Shown: one piece after another, positions 11,416-21,605 of the stretch
Layout of the letters: each line of letters begins with the position of its first letter
Position numbering within the stretch: the first letter of the stretch is position 1
NCBI GenBank assembly: GCA_021397845.1
Contig: CM038047.1
Span: 45,105,210 to 45,169,209 of the forward strand
Origin: Areca catechu
Lineage: Eukaryota; Streptophyta; Magnoliopsida; Arecales; Arecaceae
Direction: 5' to 3'
Length of the DNA stretch: 64,000 bases
Notes under the pieces: model-generated
Seen by the model: the letters and a program-made list of their open reading frames with translations, nothing else
Told to the model about the DNA's origin: nothing
The model's database searches: none
Made by a program: the position numbers and the translations under genes

Positions 11416-12600
11416 ATGGATCCCTATATTAGATACATCATTGATGTCACCTTACCAGAGGATCATATGGAAGCTAGCCTCCTTAAGCAAAAGGTCGCCC
11501 ATTTTGTGTTGATGGACGGGCAGCTCTACCAAAGGTCTTACTCCTACCCTCTGCTGAAGTACTTAAGGCCCGTGGAGGCCACCTACGTCCTTCAGGAGAT
11601 ACATGAGGGCATCTGCGGGAATCACATAGGGCGCAGGACGTTGGCCTACAAGGCCCTCCAGCAAGGTTACTATTAGGAGACCATGCAAGAGGATGCGGTC
11701 GACTTCGTGAGAAGAAGTGACCGCTGCCAGAGGCATGCTCACATCCACCATTAACCGACCTCCCTGCTATCCTAGCTTTCTTTTCCATGGTCGTTCATCC
11801 AGTGGGGGATGGACATCTTAGGGCCATTCCTCCCGGCATTCGGTTAATGGAGGTATTTGATTATGGCCATCGACTATTTCACCAAGTGAGTTGAGGCCGA
11901 GCCCCTAGTGCGGATCACCAAAAGCAAGGTGAGATCTTTTCTCTGGAAGTCATTCATTTGCCATTTTGGCCTGTCACATACAATCATCACTGACAATGGG
12001 CGATAGTTCGATAACGAAGCATTCGAAGATTTCTATGCTGATTTGAACACCCACCTTTGCTTCATGTTGGTGGCTCACCCATAAACCAATGGGGAGGTTG
12101 AGGTAACAAATCAGACCATTCTCCAAGGACTCCGCACCAGGCTAAATGAGACGAAAGGTGATTGGGTAGCAGAGCTCTCTAGTGTGCTATAGGCCTATCA
12201 TACTATGTCTCGGGCGATGACAAGCGAGATGCCCTTCAACCTGGTCTTTGGATTTAAAGTTGTGATCTCGGTAGAGGTGGGCCTCCCCATGTTATGGGTT
12301 AAGCAATACGACGAGGTCAAGAACCCAGCATGCCTCCTCCTCAACCTAGACCTACTTAAAGAAATAAAGGATAAGGCTCAGCTCCGCATGGCAGCGTACC
12401 GGTAGTGGGTGGCCCGGTATTACAATTCCCATGTGAAGTCGAAAGCTTTTCGCCTAGGCGATCTTGTCTTGTAGTGGGCCAAAGTTTTCCAACCTGGAGA
12501 ACATGGCAAGTTTCCCCCAAACTGGGAAGGTCTTTATAAAGTGATCGAAGCTCTACCATAGGGAGCCTACTGGCTCATTGGACTCGATGATGCCCAGCTT
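11416..12600 (+). pseudogene. Element B integrase, broken
   Basis: The zinc-binding part (11416-11676) contains VLMDGQLYQRSYSYPLLKYL and EIHEGICGNHIGRRTLAYK. The catalytic core follows with many stops: first aspartate in MAIDYFTK, second in IITDNGR (then TAG, FDN) and the glutamate in NGEVEVTNQ after a TAA where HPQTNG is usual. The C-terminal part contains SVEVGLPMLWVKQYDE and YYNSHVKSKAFRLGDLVL. All three catalytic acidic residues can still be seen, so decay is through stops rather than loss of the site. Confidence 0.8.
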
Positions 12601-12715
12601 CCTTGAACATGGATGCCAAAAACTTAAGAATGTACTACCAGCAATATACAACTATCAGTTAGCAATGAAGGAAGATTCTTTTTCGACATAACTTGACCCC
12701 TGCCTTTTTGAAAGG

Positions 12716-13030
12716 CACTCATCCACTTGACTCCAGGTCTAGAGAAGAAAACTAGGAACTTTTGAAGCCCCACACTCATCTGCCTGATTCCAGGTCTGGT
12801 GAAAAAAGTCAAGAACTTTCGAAGCCTCGCACTCATCCGCCTGACTCCAGGTTGGGCAAAGAAAGCCAGAAACTTCCGAAGCCTTGCACTCATCCACCTA
12901 ACTCCAGGTCTGGTGAAGAAAGCCGAGAACTTTCAAAGCCCCTCACTCATCTGCCTAACTCCAGGTTTAGTGAAGAAAGCCAAGAACTTCTAAAGCCCCG
13001 CATTCAGCCACCTAACTCCAAGTCTGGTGA
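12716..13030. repeat. 57-bp tandem repeat downstream of element B integrase
   Basis: The motif CACTCATCCGCCTGACTCCA recurs at 12773, 12830, 12887, 12944 and, diverged, 13001: exactly 57 bp apart, about five and a half units. The period is a multiple of three and leaves frames open on both strands. Tandem repeats in the 3' untranslated region are a known feature of Tat-lineage elements and a known source of satellite DNA. Confidence 0.9.
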
Positions 13031-13149
13031 GAACTGGGGCCCCCAGAGGGCCCGCGTTTGCCTACAAGGCCAAATAGTGGAGAAGAATGGATAAGGAAGA
13101 ACGTGATGAAGCAAGGTAAACATTGACTTCATTGATAAGTGAAGACTTT

Positions 13150-15501
13150 TACAGGAAAAGGACCCTCGATAGGCTGAGGAGTCCGACAAAATGTTTTGAA
13201 TACACTAAGAAAGAAACAAAAAAAAAAGTAGGTGACCTAGGGGCCGGGGGTCGAAACCGGGGCCTTACCGGGACTTCGAAGCTCCGCTGCAGCTTCCTGT
13301 GGCCCCGGTGAAGGTGACGGATCGATCCCCAGCATGATATCGATTGTAGCATCAACCTCCATGGAAGGGACCTCTTCACCCCCGGCATCCCCGGGGTCGT
13401 CGGGGATGATGTAGTCTAGGTCTGGTAGGTGGAAGAGCTAGGCCATCTTCTTCTTGCATTCCTCGAAACCTTTAAGGAATGCATCCCAGACGGACTTCCG
13501 CACCTCCTCCATGAAGGCTTTTGAATCCTTGAATCATGGGACAGCTTTGGCCACCTCTTTCTACATGGCCTCCATCACCACCATGGCTGCAGCGGCCTTC
13601 TCCTCGACAGATGTGGCATGCGCCTCTATCGCGTCGAGGTGCATCTCCAGGGTCTGCAGCCACCCCTACAAGTAGATCACCTAGGACGTGGAACGGGCGA
13701 CTTCTCTGATAGTCGGGTGAGCTCTCTCTCCTTCCTAGCCAGGTCCTCCTCGAGGCCCTCTGCCTGCATCTCCAAGTCCCCCACCGTGTCCCTGGAGCTA
13801 GCTAGGTCAACTTCCAGCCCCTTCACCTGGCCCTCCAGGTTCACCACCTAGTTCGTTAGGGCTTTGGCCTTTCCCTCAGCAGACTTCACCCTATTGTGGA
13901 AACCCACATCTCATAGAAGTAGTGCCAGACAGGCATCCCGAACTAGGAAGGTGTCTTGAACCATCTGCAGTTGAAGGAAGGGAAAAGGAGGTCAGCCTCA
14001 AAAAAAAAATAGATAGGGGACTCACCGTGAGAAATTAGGGGAAGAGCCCAAAAATGACAGCCCTCAATGTCCGGCTGGCCCTTTTTTGGCAATCCTGAGG
14101 CTGGAGGATGAACCCTAGCATCCTCTCGATGAGCCCCAGGTCAAGGGTGATTGCGGCATTCGATGGCACCAGGGTGGACACCCTGGCAACCCTGGGTCTC
14201 GATGCCACGAAAGTAGAAGGCCCTGGTGCCATTGACAAAGAGGGACCTGGTGCAGTGGATGGTGGGGGCCCGGGTAATGCCGGCTAAGCCTCTACCACCT
14301 CGGCAGGTGCCGGTGAGATCGACCCTTCCCCCACCATGGCTATGACCGCCATCTCCTCCGCCTCTGGGGATGGCAGGATCTCGATTACCTGGGGGGCTGC
14401 TGAAGGAGCTGTAGGCATCCCCTCCTCGGCCGCAACGCTCCCGCTGGGCCTGTGGAGCATGGCCCTGGCCATCTTCGTGGTCGGTGCCAGGGCATCGCGA
14501 GTGCTCCTTTCCTAGGGCCTAGAAGAGGCCTCCTAGCGGGGCCTCCACTCTATTTCCCCATGAGGCCTCCTTGGCATTTCCTCCTTGGGCCTCGAGGACG
14601 CGGGCTACTTGCAGGACATCTGTCTAATCTGGTATATCGAGAACCTTATATCTGCAATCCAAAAGAGGAGTGGGGTTAGCTGCTGTGTGCCGTCAAAGGG
14701 CCCGGGTATGGGGTCTTATCTAAGGTACAGACAGGGCTGATCCCAGCATCAAACAGGTTCTGTTTGGACAGTAGGTCTCACCCATGGGGAACTTCCAAGG
14801 TGATGAGCTGATTGTACACCTTTTGGTTGGCGATCTCCACCGAAGCATTCTGGTTTGGAGATTGGTCGGGATCGCTCCAAGCCCAGTTAACCTTCTCAAT
14901 GAGACAAAGAAAAATTTACTCTTCCATCCCTTGATAGAAGTGGGTAGGTCAAACTTAAGGACCCCCGGGCAGGGGGCCACGAACCACCACCCATTATCGG
15001 TGGGATGGTGTTTTAGAAAAAAAAGAGCCCTAAAGAAAGATAAGCGGGCGACAATGGCTTGAAAGTGGCATAGCATGATGAAGGAGGAGATGACCCTAAC
15101 AAGATTTGGGATGAGTTGGGTATGAACTAACCTATAATGATCAAGGAAAGATAGAAAGAAAGGATGAAGAGGAAGATGGAGCCCAGCGAGGAAGAAGTCC
15201 TCGTATAGGGCAATCCAGCCCAGGCCACTGGACATGACCCATTCCTCCGACCCCGGAGCCATGAACCGGATGGAGTCAGGATCCTGTAGACACTCCGGAG
15301 ATGGAGGGCATCTACTAGGTCATCGTCGAGGCGATCCTGGATGGACCTGCCTAGTCCTGGCCAAAAGAAGAAGAGAAGGTGGAGGCAGAGAGGATACATC
15401 GAGGTCCACCATTCAACGGGGACCCGGTGGGACTCTAAATCGGACATCCTCCTCCTCGCTATCCAAGGGAGGAAGTCCCAGCCGGGAGGGCTCCGTCGCA
15501 C
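13150..15501 (-). pseudogene. Antisense ORF region of element B (Transposase_28/'putative gypsy type transposon'-like)
   Basis: On the minus strand 15262-14720 is open for 180 codons and reads SSGLGWIALYEDFFLAGLHL, then HPFFLSFLDHYRLVHTQLIP and NGWWFVAPCPG, resembling the domain annotated in grasses as 'putative gypsy type transposon' (PF04195). Further downstream on the same strand, about 14470-14280 is rich in Ala/Pro/Glu, and 13850-13720 encodes a heptad-like coiled coil (NLEGQVKGLEVDLASSRD..., LEMQAEGLEEDLARKERELT). The order N-terminal domain, low-complexity linker, coiled coil fits one original protein encoded opposite to gag-pol. Stops and frame changes break it now. The family name is from memory of such ORFs and needs a profile search; its function is unknown. 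Confidence 0.55.
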
Positions 15502-16080
15502 CTGGGCGGTCCGAATGGTGGTGCCTCCCCTTGGAAGAACTCATGGATACAAAAAGGAAGGGACAGGAAAGAAGGAAGGACCCAAATCCTAAAGGAACCC
15601 CCTCGACACCTAGTGGAGGGAGAGAAGGTCGAGGAAGAAAACTAACTTGCGAAGACCCTGAGCCAAGGTTATCAAAAGGAGTGCGAGGCTCTCATTCTTC
15701 CCTCTATATTTTTGCTCCCTCGAAGATTTTTGAAAAAGTGGATGGAGGGGAATGGCCTCTCTAGAAAAGATAGCGAAGCCCTATCACATTGCGCTGAGCG
15801 GGGCTTGTGTCTTCTCCCCTCTCATGGCCAATGGATCTCGACCACATGTCAATTTCTGCCATGCAGTGTGCTTCGGTTTGCATGCAACCGCACCAGACGG
15901 GGTGTAACCATCATGACGAACCACCATGCCCGCTGATGTGGCATCCCTCAATTGGTGCAAGGCGCGATCTGCAAACCATCGATGATCATGGCATTAAATG
16001 GCCCAAGCATGATGTCTTCCATGTCAGCGACATAATTACTCTCCTCGCCCCGAGCTCGAGAGGGTGCCTCGCTCTCCAGA

Positions 16081-16088
16081 CTTGGGGG
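16081..16088 (+). other. Polypurine tract of element B
   Basis: CTTGGGGG directly precedes TGAGGGGCATCTG, the start of the 3' LTR. A purine-rich run just before a TG is the expected plus-strand primer site. Confidence 0.65.
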
Positions 16089-16229
16089 TGAGGGGCATCT
16101 GATTTGGTGAACCGCTAATATTGAGTCATCTAATATGGCAAACCGCTGACGTCGAGTCATCTGATGTGGTGAACCACTGACATGGAATCCATATCAGACA
16201 TAACTAGTGGTTGAGGTGGCAGGCAGGGC

Positions 16230-16690
16230 CACCAGGTGAGCTCCTAGTCGAGGTCGAGCTTCTGTTCGAGATGAGCTCCCGATAGAGGTCGAGCACCTGT
16301 CCCAGGTGATCTCCCAACCGAGGTCGAGCTCCTATCCTAGGTGAGCTCCCGTCCGAGGTGAGCTCCTAGCCAAGGTCGAGCTCCCATCCGAGGTGAGCTC
16401 CCGACCAAGGTCGAGCTCCCGTCCAAGGTGGGCTCCCAGTTGAGGTTGAGCCCCCAACCGAGGTCGAGCTCCCGTTCGAGGTAAGCTCCCATCCGAGGTG
16501 AGCTCCAAATCGAGATTGAGCTCCCATCTGAGGTGAGCTCCCATTCGAGGTGAGATCCCTGTCGAGATCGAGCTCCCATTCGGGTGAGCTCCCGGTTGAG
16601 GTTGAGCTCCTATCCAAGGTAAGCTCCCAACCGAGGTCATGCTCCTGTCTGAGATGAGCTCCCAGCCAAAGTCGAGCTCCTATCCAAGGT
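16230..16690. repeat. Expanded 18-bp minisatellite in element B 3' LTR
   Basis: About 25 consecutive units of the type GAGCTCCCgaCCGAGGTc, period 18 bp. The period of six codons makes three long overlapping spurious frames on the minus strand with Glu-Leu/Gly-Ser repeats. These are not genes. Confidence 0.9.
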
Positions 16691-16924
16691 AAGTCATCGG
16701 TCGGGGAAGGTTGTGGCCTAATAAAACCCCCAGCCGGGCCAAATATTGAAGGTGACAGGGACCCTCATGACCACGGAGACATGATCGATGGGGGAAAGAG
16801 GGGCATGCTCCCTCAAGGAGCTGCCACTGAGGTGGCTCGGATAACAACCCTAGTTCACAATGTTGCCATCTCTACCGAATCCTTTGTGGATCTCAGGAAG
16901 TCGAACCTTCTGTAACGAAGGTGC

Positions 16925-17310
16925 CTCGCCAGAGCTTCATACCCTGTAGCACGCCGCTTGCACCCTTTGTAGAGGAGTGTTCCACTGGAGCTCTAGATCC
17001 TGAACCATATCGTCTGCACCCTCTATAGAGGAGTGCTCCACCAGAGTTCCAGACCTCGTAGTACGCCGCCTGCAACCTCTGTGGGGGAGCACTCCGCCAA
17101 GGGTCCAGACCCTGTAACACTTCACTTGCATCTCTTACCAGAACAATGCTCCTCTAGGCATCCAGGCTTGGCAGCACATCGCCTGCACCCTTTGAAAGAG
17201 GGCCCTATCGGAGCGTCAGATCCCGTGGTGCACCACTCGTACTTGTAACAGTGGGTCACTCTATTAAGGGCATAGACCCTATAGTACGCCACCTGCACCC
17301 ATTACAGAGC
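16925..17310. repeat. About 60-bp degenerate tandem repeats in element B 3' LTR
   Basis: The same series as at 6945-7340 (GTAGCACGCCGCYTGCACCC / GAGTGYTCCACYRGAG), in the same order, so it was present before the element inserted. Confidence 0.7.
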
Positions 17311-17782
17311 CTCCCTCTGAGAACTCCGAACCTATCCCATGCGGCTTTAGGAACAAGGCAGTCCTGGAAGATGAAACCCCTTAAGGAGGGTACAAAGGGG
17401 AGAGGGGGCTCTAAGCCTGGAAGGATGGAACTAATTACTATAAGAAAGGAGAGGAACCTCTGGTTAAGGGATAAGTAAGGGCAAGGACTTGACGAGCACC
17501 AGAGGACTCCCCCAGACACTTGCATTTCTAATCCTTCTACTTTTTCAAATCCTCTGGATGCAGGGGCCTCTTTGTGCCCCACTAAAGATGATATGTTCCC
17601 CTCGATCACTTTACTAACTTGATTATCGAAATGTCCCCGTCGGGATCTCGGCTCAAGTCTCCTCTCTTTTGTAGGGCCAACCGACCGAGTGCAGGGACTA
17701 CGCGGCGGGAAGCCTAGCCCTCCCGTGAGAGCTCAAGTCCAACCAAACCCCACTCGAGCTTTAGGCCATGGTGATCCAGGCA

Positions 17783-18934
17783 GCAATAATATTTATCAGT
17801 ATTTTGAGTTTTATTTGAGTTTAAGTTTGAATTAAACCAATCAAGAGTGAAATTTGTCAACTTCAAAATTAAATTAGCAAAAGCAATTCTAACTAGAATT
17901 AAAACTTCATTCAAGTTTTGATCAAACTTAGTTCAAGCATGATTTCCAACTTGATTCAATTTTCAATTAATATTTAATAAATTTAAAAATTGAATAAAGG
18001 CTCAACCTTAAATATCCTAATATAATGAACAGCCAATAGCCACTGTATAAATTTATATAATTGATATAACATATATTTTCGAGCCTAAGCGAGATAGATC
18101 TAATTGAACTTTGCCTATTTTTTGATTTAGCCTAAAATTAGTTTAGAGTGTGATTGCAGGTTTAAACTTGTTTAGTTTTGAATTGAACTTGGATTGCTTT
18201 TTTCCCGGGTAAAGCTCATGTAGTTCATTTGCCGCACCCAATTCTTTATTCTCATGAAGCATAATGTGATGTAAGACATTAAAGAAAGCAAGTTTGATCA
18301 AATTTATTATTTAGTCCTCGGGTAAAATAAAACATATGGGCTAATATAATTTGCTTGATCATCAATCAAGACCACTTGAATAATGGTTTTGTCTGATGGT
18401 ATATGGCTGCCAATTTTATATTTAGCTGTTTCCATTGAAATTTGTATTGAACAATAATAATCCATATATCTGAAAATTATACTTTAAAAAATACAAGTGT
18501 CTCCCTCATTCTTATAAAATATTTTTATATAAAATCATGCTTTATTATTATCTAAGACTTGCAAATGACCAAACACAAGTTGAAATTCTAAGAGAATTCA
18601 ATTTTAAAAAATTAGTATATTTTTTGTATAGTAATGAAATAAAAAAGGCAAGCTATGTTGAGTTTTAAACATATATTTTAATATGGAGTGCCTTGCTTGG
18701 GATGTCATCCATCTCCACAATATCTGCATGACATTTATCAAACTATTAGTCAAGAAAAATAGCATAACGAACAACTCAACCGATCCCTTAGGTCACATAT
18801 GGGATCATAAGCTTAAGACTTAAAGAGTATCCATTGCCTATTTGCCTCGTACTAAAACCCTCATTAGATGCTATACATAATGATCCCATTAGAAGCTTAG
18901 GACCCTCATTAGACTTAAAGAGTATTGAAACCCG
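17783..18934. other. AT-rich spacer
   Basis: No gene, RNA or clear repeat family recognised. The segment 18780-18930 has locally repeated phrases (CCCTCATTAGA, CTTAAAGAGTAT) and leads into the minus-strand PBS relic at 18935. Confidence 0.5.
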
Positions 18935-18946
18935 GATCTGATACCA
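18935..18946 (-). other. Initiator-Met-type primer binding site relic, minus strand
   Basis: The minus strand reads TGGTATCAGATC, 11 of 12 bases of the usual plant LTR-retrotransposon PBS TGGTATCAGAGC. It implies an older minus-strand LTR element whose LTR would lie at higher coordinates (from about 18950), into which element C later inserted at 19080/27974. No coding part of that older element was recognised. Confidence 0.5.
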
Positions 18947-19075
18947 AGAATCGTCACAGGATACAGCAAGGTGAAAAAAAAAAAGAACAAGAAAGGCTAA
19001 AACAAAAAGAACAAAATGAAAGGAAGAGTTGATTGAACTAACATGGAATCATAAATTAAAATATAAATTGAAACA

Positions 19076-19080
19076 ATAAC
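19076..19080 (+). repeat. Left target-site duplication of element C
   Basis: ATAAC directly before the 5' LTR; the right partner is GTAAC at 27974-27978, four of five bases identical. Confidence 0.6.
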
Positions 19081-20694
19081 TGGTGCGGGCACCAGACTCA
19101 GAAGAAAACTTCAGAGCTCCATCTGGATCTCTGATTAACCTTGCCCGAAGAATTAGGGTTTTTGGTTTGTAATAAGAGTTGACTAGATCAACTCAATTTA
19201 GCTTGAGTCTACATTACCTTCATTTTATTTTGTTGAGTCATGTTGACTCAGTAGTGGACTAGGGTTTCAACCGGGGATGTTACATTTTCTCCCAAGACCA
19301 GGCAAGTGGACACCACACTCCCAGCCACACTCCCAGTCCAGGGGGCGCCATATCCACATCCAGCAGCCTTTGGTCCCCACTCCACAGATGGCAACTTCCT
19401 TCTTTCATGCACCAGATAAAGACAAGAGCACAAATCAAGGGGGCGGCCAAGACTTTCCCAAGTGATTCCAAGCAAAGAAGGGAAGAAGTTTTTCTTGGAA
19501 GAGAATATCAAGGGGCGCCCATTACCTGCCAAAAACACCTAAAACAAAGATGGGAAGAGCCTTGACTTAGGGAGGAAGAAAAGGAGGAGTCCAAAAGAGT
19601 TCATCCAGGAAAGGAAGAAAATTTTTCTTGAAAAATTCCAAGCAAGGTGGCGCCATCTACCTGCCATTTATAACCCAAATCCTAATTTTTGGTATTTTGG
19701 CCAACCATATGTAAGGGATTTGCCCTAATTTGGAGATCCCCTCCTTTAGTCCCACATGGGAAAATATGAAACCCTTCTCCCTTGTAAAGCATTATAAATT
19801 ACATCCCTCTTGTAAGTTGAAAACAATGATATGAATGAAGAAAAAAATTATTTTTGCTATTCTCTTGTGTTGAGTAACCTAGGTTTCTCTTCTTTCGCAC
19901 TATTCTAAGTGTTGAGCTCCGTGAGGAGGTAATCCGGGTTCCATTGGAGCCTTGAGGAGGTGAGAGATCTCCATCTTTATCCAAAACCCTAGGTTAGCCA
20001 CTTAAAAATCCAAAACCCTAGCCGCCCTTCATTATTTTCAATCCATCGAACCCTAGCTCCTTCCATCTCCCACGGCCTCTCTCTCTCTACAAGTCCAGGC
20101 CGTCCACCTTCATCCAGATCCAGTCCGGCTACTTCAGATCCAGAGCAAGTTCCAAGGAAAATCACATCAGCTTCCAGGAGAATCCAGTTTTCAGCAATTT
20201 CAATCTTCAAGTTCATCAACCTGGTAAATTTTTCCCTTGACTCTCTGATTCCATCAATTATTTTTCTTCTCTTCCAGATCTTGAGTTCAGGAGAAGCCAA
20301 CCCGCCAAAGGACCAGTATTGGAGGATCCATTGCGAAGATATCTGAATCCGAGGATCCAACAATCTGCTCGGGAGAGTTCTTCCACCAAAATATGTGAAG
20401 ATCATTGTCTGGTTAGGTAAACCATCTCTTCTCTTTATTTCTGTTCTGTTGAAAGTTCGGAGCGAAACCCTAGGTCTGGGAGTTTCTCAACCCCCAGCGA
20501 TCCGTTGCTTCTGAACTACTCTGATAATTTAGTTTCCTTAAAATTGTGCTTTCAATTATCATATTAGTATCTTTCAATGTTAGGTTAACTTTTCTTTGAT
20601 TTGAAGCCAACTTCTACAAACATATAAAAACAACAAAAAAATTAGTTAATCTTAATTTACTTCCGCATCGCATCCCTTTATTTGTTCTGCATCA
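19081..20694 (+). repeat. Element C 5' LTR
   Basis: It runs from TGGTGCGGGCACCA (a short palindrome around GG) to TTCTGCATCA. It contains TATA-like motifs (TTTATAA near 19677 and ATTATAAATT near 19790) that may drive transcription. Nearly identical to 26361-27973. Small frames inside it also occur in the other LTR and are not genes. Confidence 0.93.
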
Positions 20695-20698
20695 TTTT

Positions 20699-20710
20699 TG
20701 GTATCAGAGC
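20699..20710 (+). other. Primer binding site of element C (tRNA-iMet)
   Basis: TGGTATCAGAGC, a perfect match to the usual initiator-methionine tRNA primer site, four bases after the LTR end. Confidence 0.95.
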
Positions 20711-21605
20711 CCAGTCTAGGGTTTCTGATTTGCTTGCTTGCTTGTTTGATTGTTTTCTCTTTTTATTTTGTCTGCTCGAAGTAGACTCCCCAGGACGTCC
20801 GGTCCTAGGAACTAAGCGAGGCGCAAGCCTCCTCCTCCCATTCCTCGGGGTGTTCCTAGGGCGTGTAGGGGATCCATTGGGTTATAACTTCGTAGCAGGG
20901 ATTATAAACGGGGAAGACAATCTAGTTGCAGCCCGTAATTGCCCTGTTGTCTGAATTATTTCTCTCTGCATAAAACTCCGAATTATATGATTTTTGCTTC
21001 GTTGAAACCAGTATAATTGAGCCTATTTTCCATAATTTTTCTGTGATTTATTGGTTTCGGTAAAAATTTTGAGCATTAAAATACAATAACTCTATTTTTT
21101 TTGTGTTCTGCAATTCAATTCTTTTTGGAGTGATCATCTCATAATTTACTTAAGGGCAATTGAGCATCTAAGATAAGGGGAGGAGTTGATTACCTCTCCT
21201 TAGCCCAAAACCACCATCCAATCATTCGAACCTAGACCTAATTTAAAATCAGTTAGACCTAATTTGCCCTAGTGGGCTAGGGACACCAATTGGTCGGGTC
21301 TAGGCTAGTGTTGAGTCAGTTTGCCGAGTTATTCTGTGTGTGCTTAGCACTCAGTGTCTAGAACGGTGGTTCAGGGATCCATTCCCGAAGGGCTTGTGTG
21401 CTGGTCCGCCTACCTGGCCAATCACTGATTGGTGTCTAGGATTGGCAATCAGGGACCTAACACTCCCCTTACACCTGCCTGGCTGAGTCCTGAGTTACTA
21501 CAGGCTAGCTTGCCACTCTGATTGGGCATCTAGTTTGGACTCTAGGTCTAGTGATCCAGTAGTCGATTTAGTCTAGTCTCATTTTGTGTGCTTGCTTGAA
21601 TCATC
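20711..21605 (+). other. Element C leader
   Basis: Untranslated leader between PBS and gag start. It contains small upstream frames (one ends at 20954) but nothing resembling a known protein. Confidence 0.6.

Larger units (their letters stand above)
6434..17782 (+). mobile_element. Element B: Ty3/gypsy Tat-lineage retrotransposon, full length but degenerate
   Basis: Order on the plus strand: 5' LTR (6434-7800), gag (7860-8790), protease (8920-9330), RT (9413-10240), RNase H domains (10276-11400), integrase (11416-12600), a 57-bp tandem repeat (12716-13030), an antisense coding-like region (15500-13150), a polypurine tract (16081-16088) and the 3' LTR (16089-17782). The two LTRs are colinear but only roughly 80 percent alike by eye, so the copy is old. 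Almost every domain contains stops, mostly of the CAG-to-TAG and TGG-to-TAG/TGA type. The stretch between the 5' LTR and gag is very short, suggesting an internal deletion of the leader. Confidence 0.85.
16089..17782 (+). repeat. Element B 3' LTR
   Basis: It starts TGAGGGGC after the polypurine tract and ends near GTGATCCA (17778) or GGCA (17782), where homology with the 5' LTR ends at 7800. It begins with three tandem copies of a roughly 31-bp unit (CATCTGATGTGGTGAACCGC...), followed by the expanded 18-bp array and the 60-bp series. No target-site duplication could be matched because the left end of the 5' LTR is degraded. Confidence 0.8.

Noticed and set aside
12624..13094. Repeat proteins of 89 and 110 codons
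   Set aside because: Both strands are open through the 57-bp repeat because its period is 19 codons; no start context or domain.
16332..16640. Three long overlapping minus-strand frames (80-102 codons)
   Set aside because: Product of the 18-bp minisatellite, a multiple of three; not genes.
19248..19538. Minus-strand 96-codon frame in the LTR, repeated at 26528-26818
   Set aside because: Duplicated only because it lies in both LTRs; no domain and no evidence of translation.
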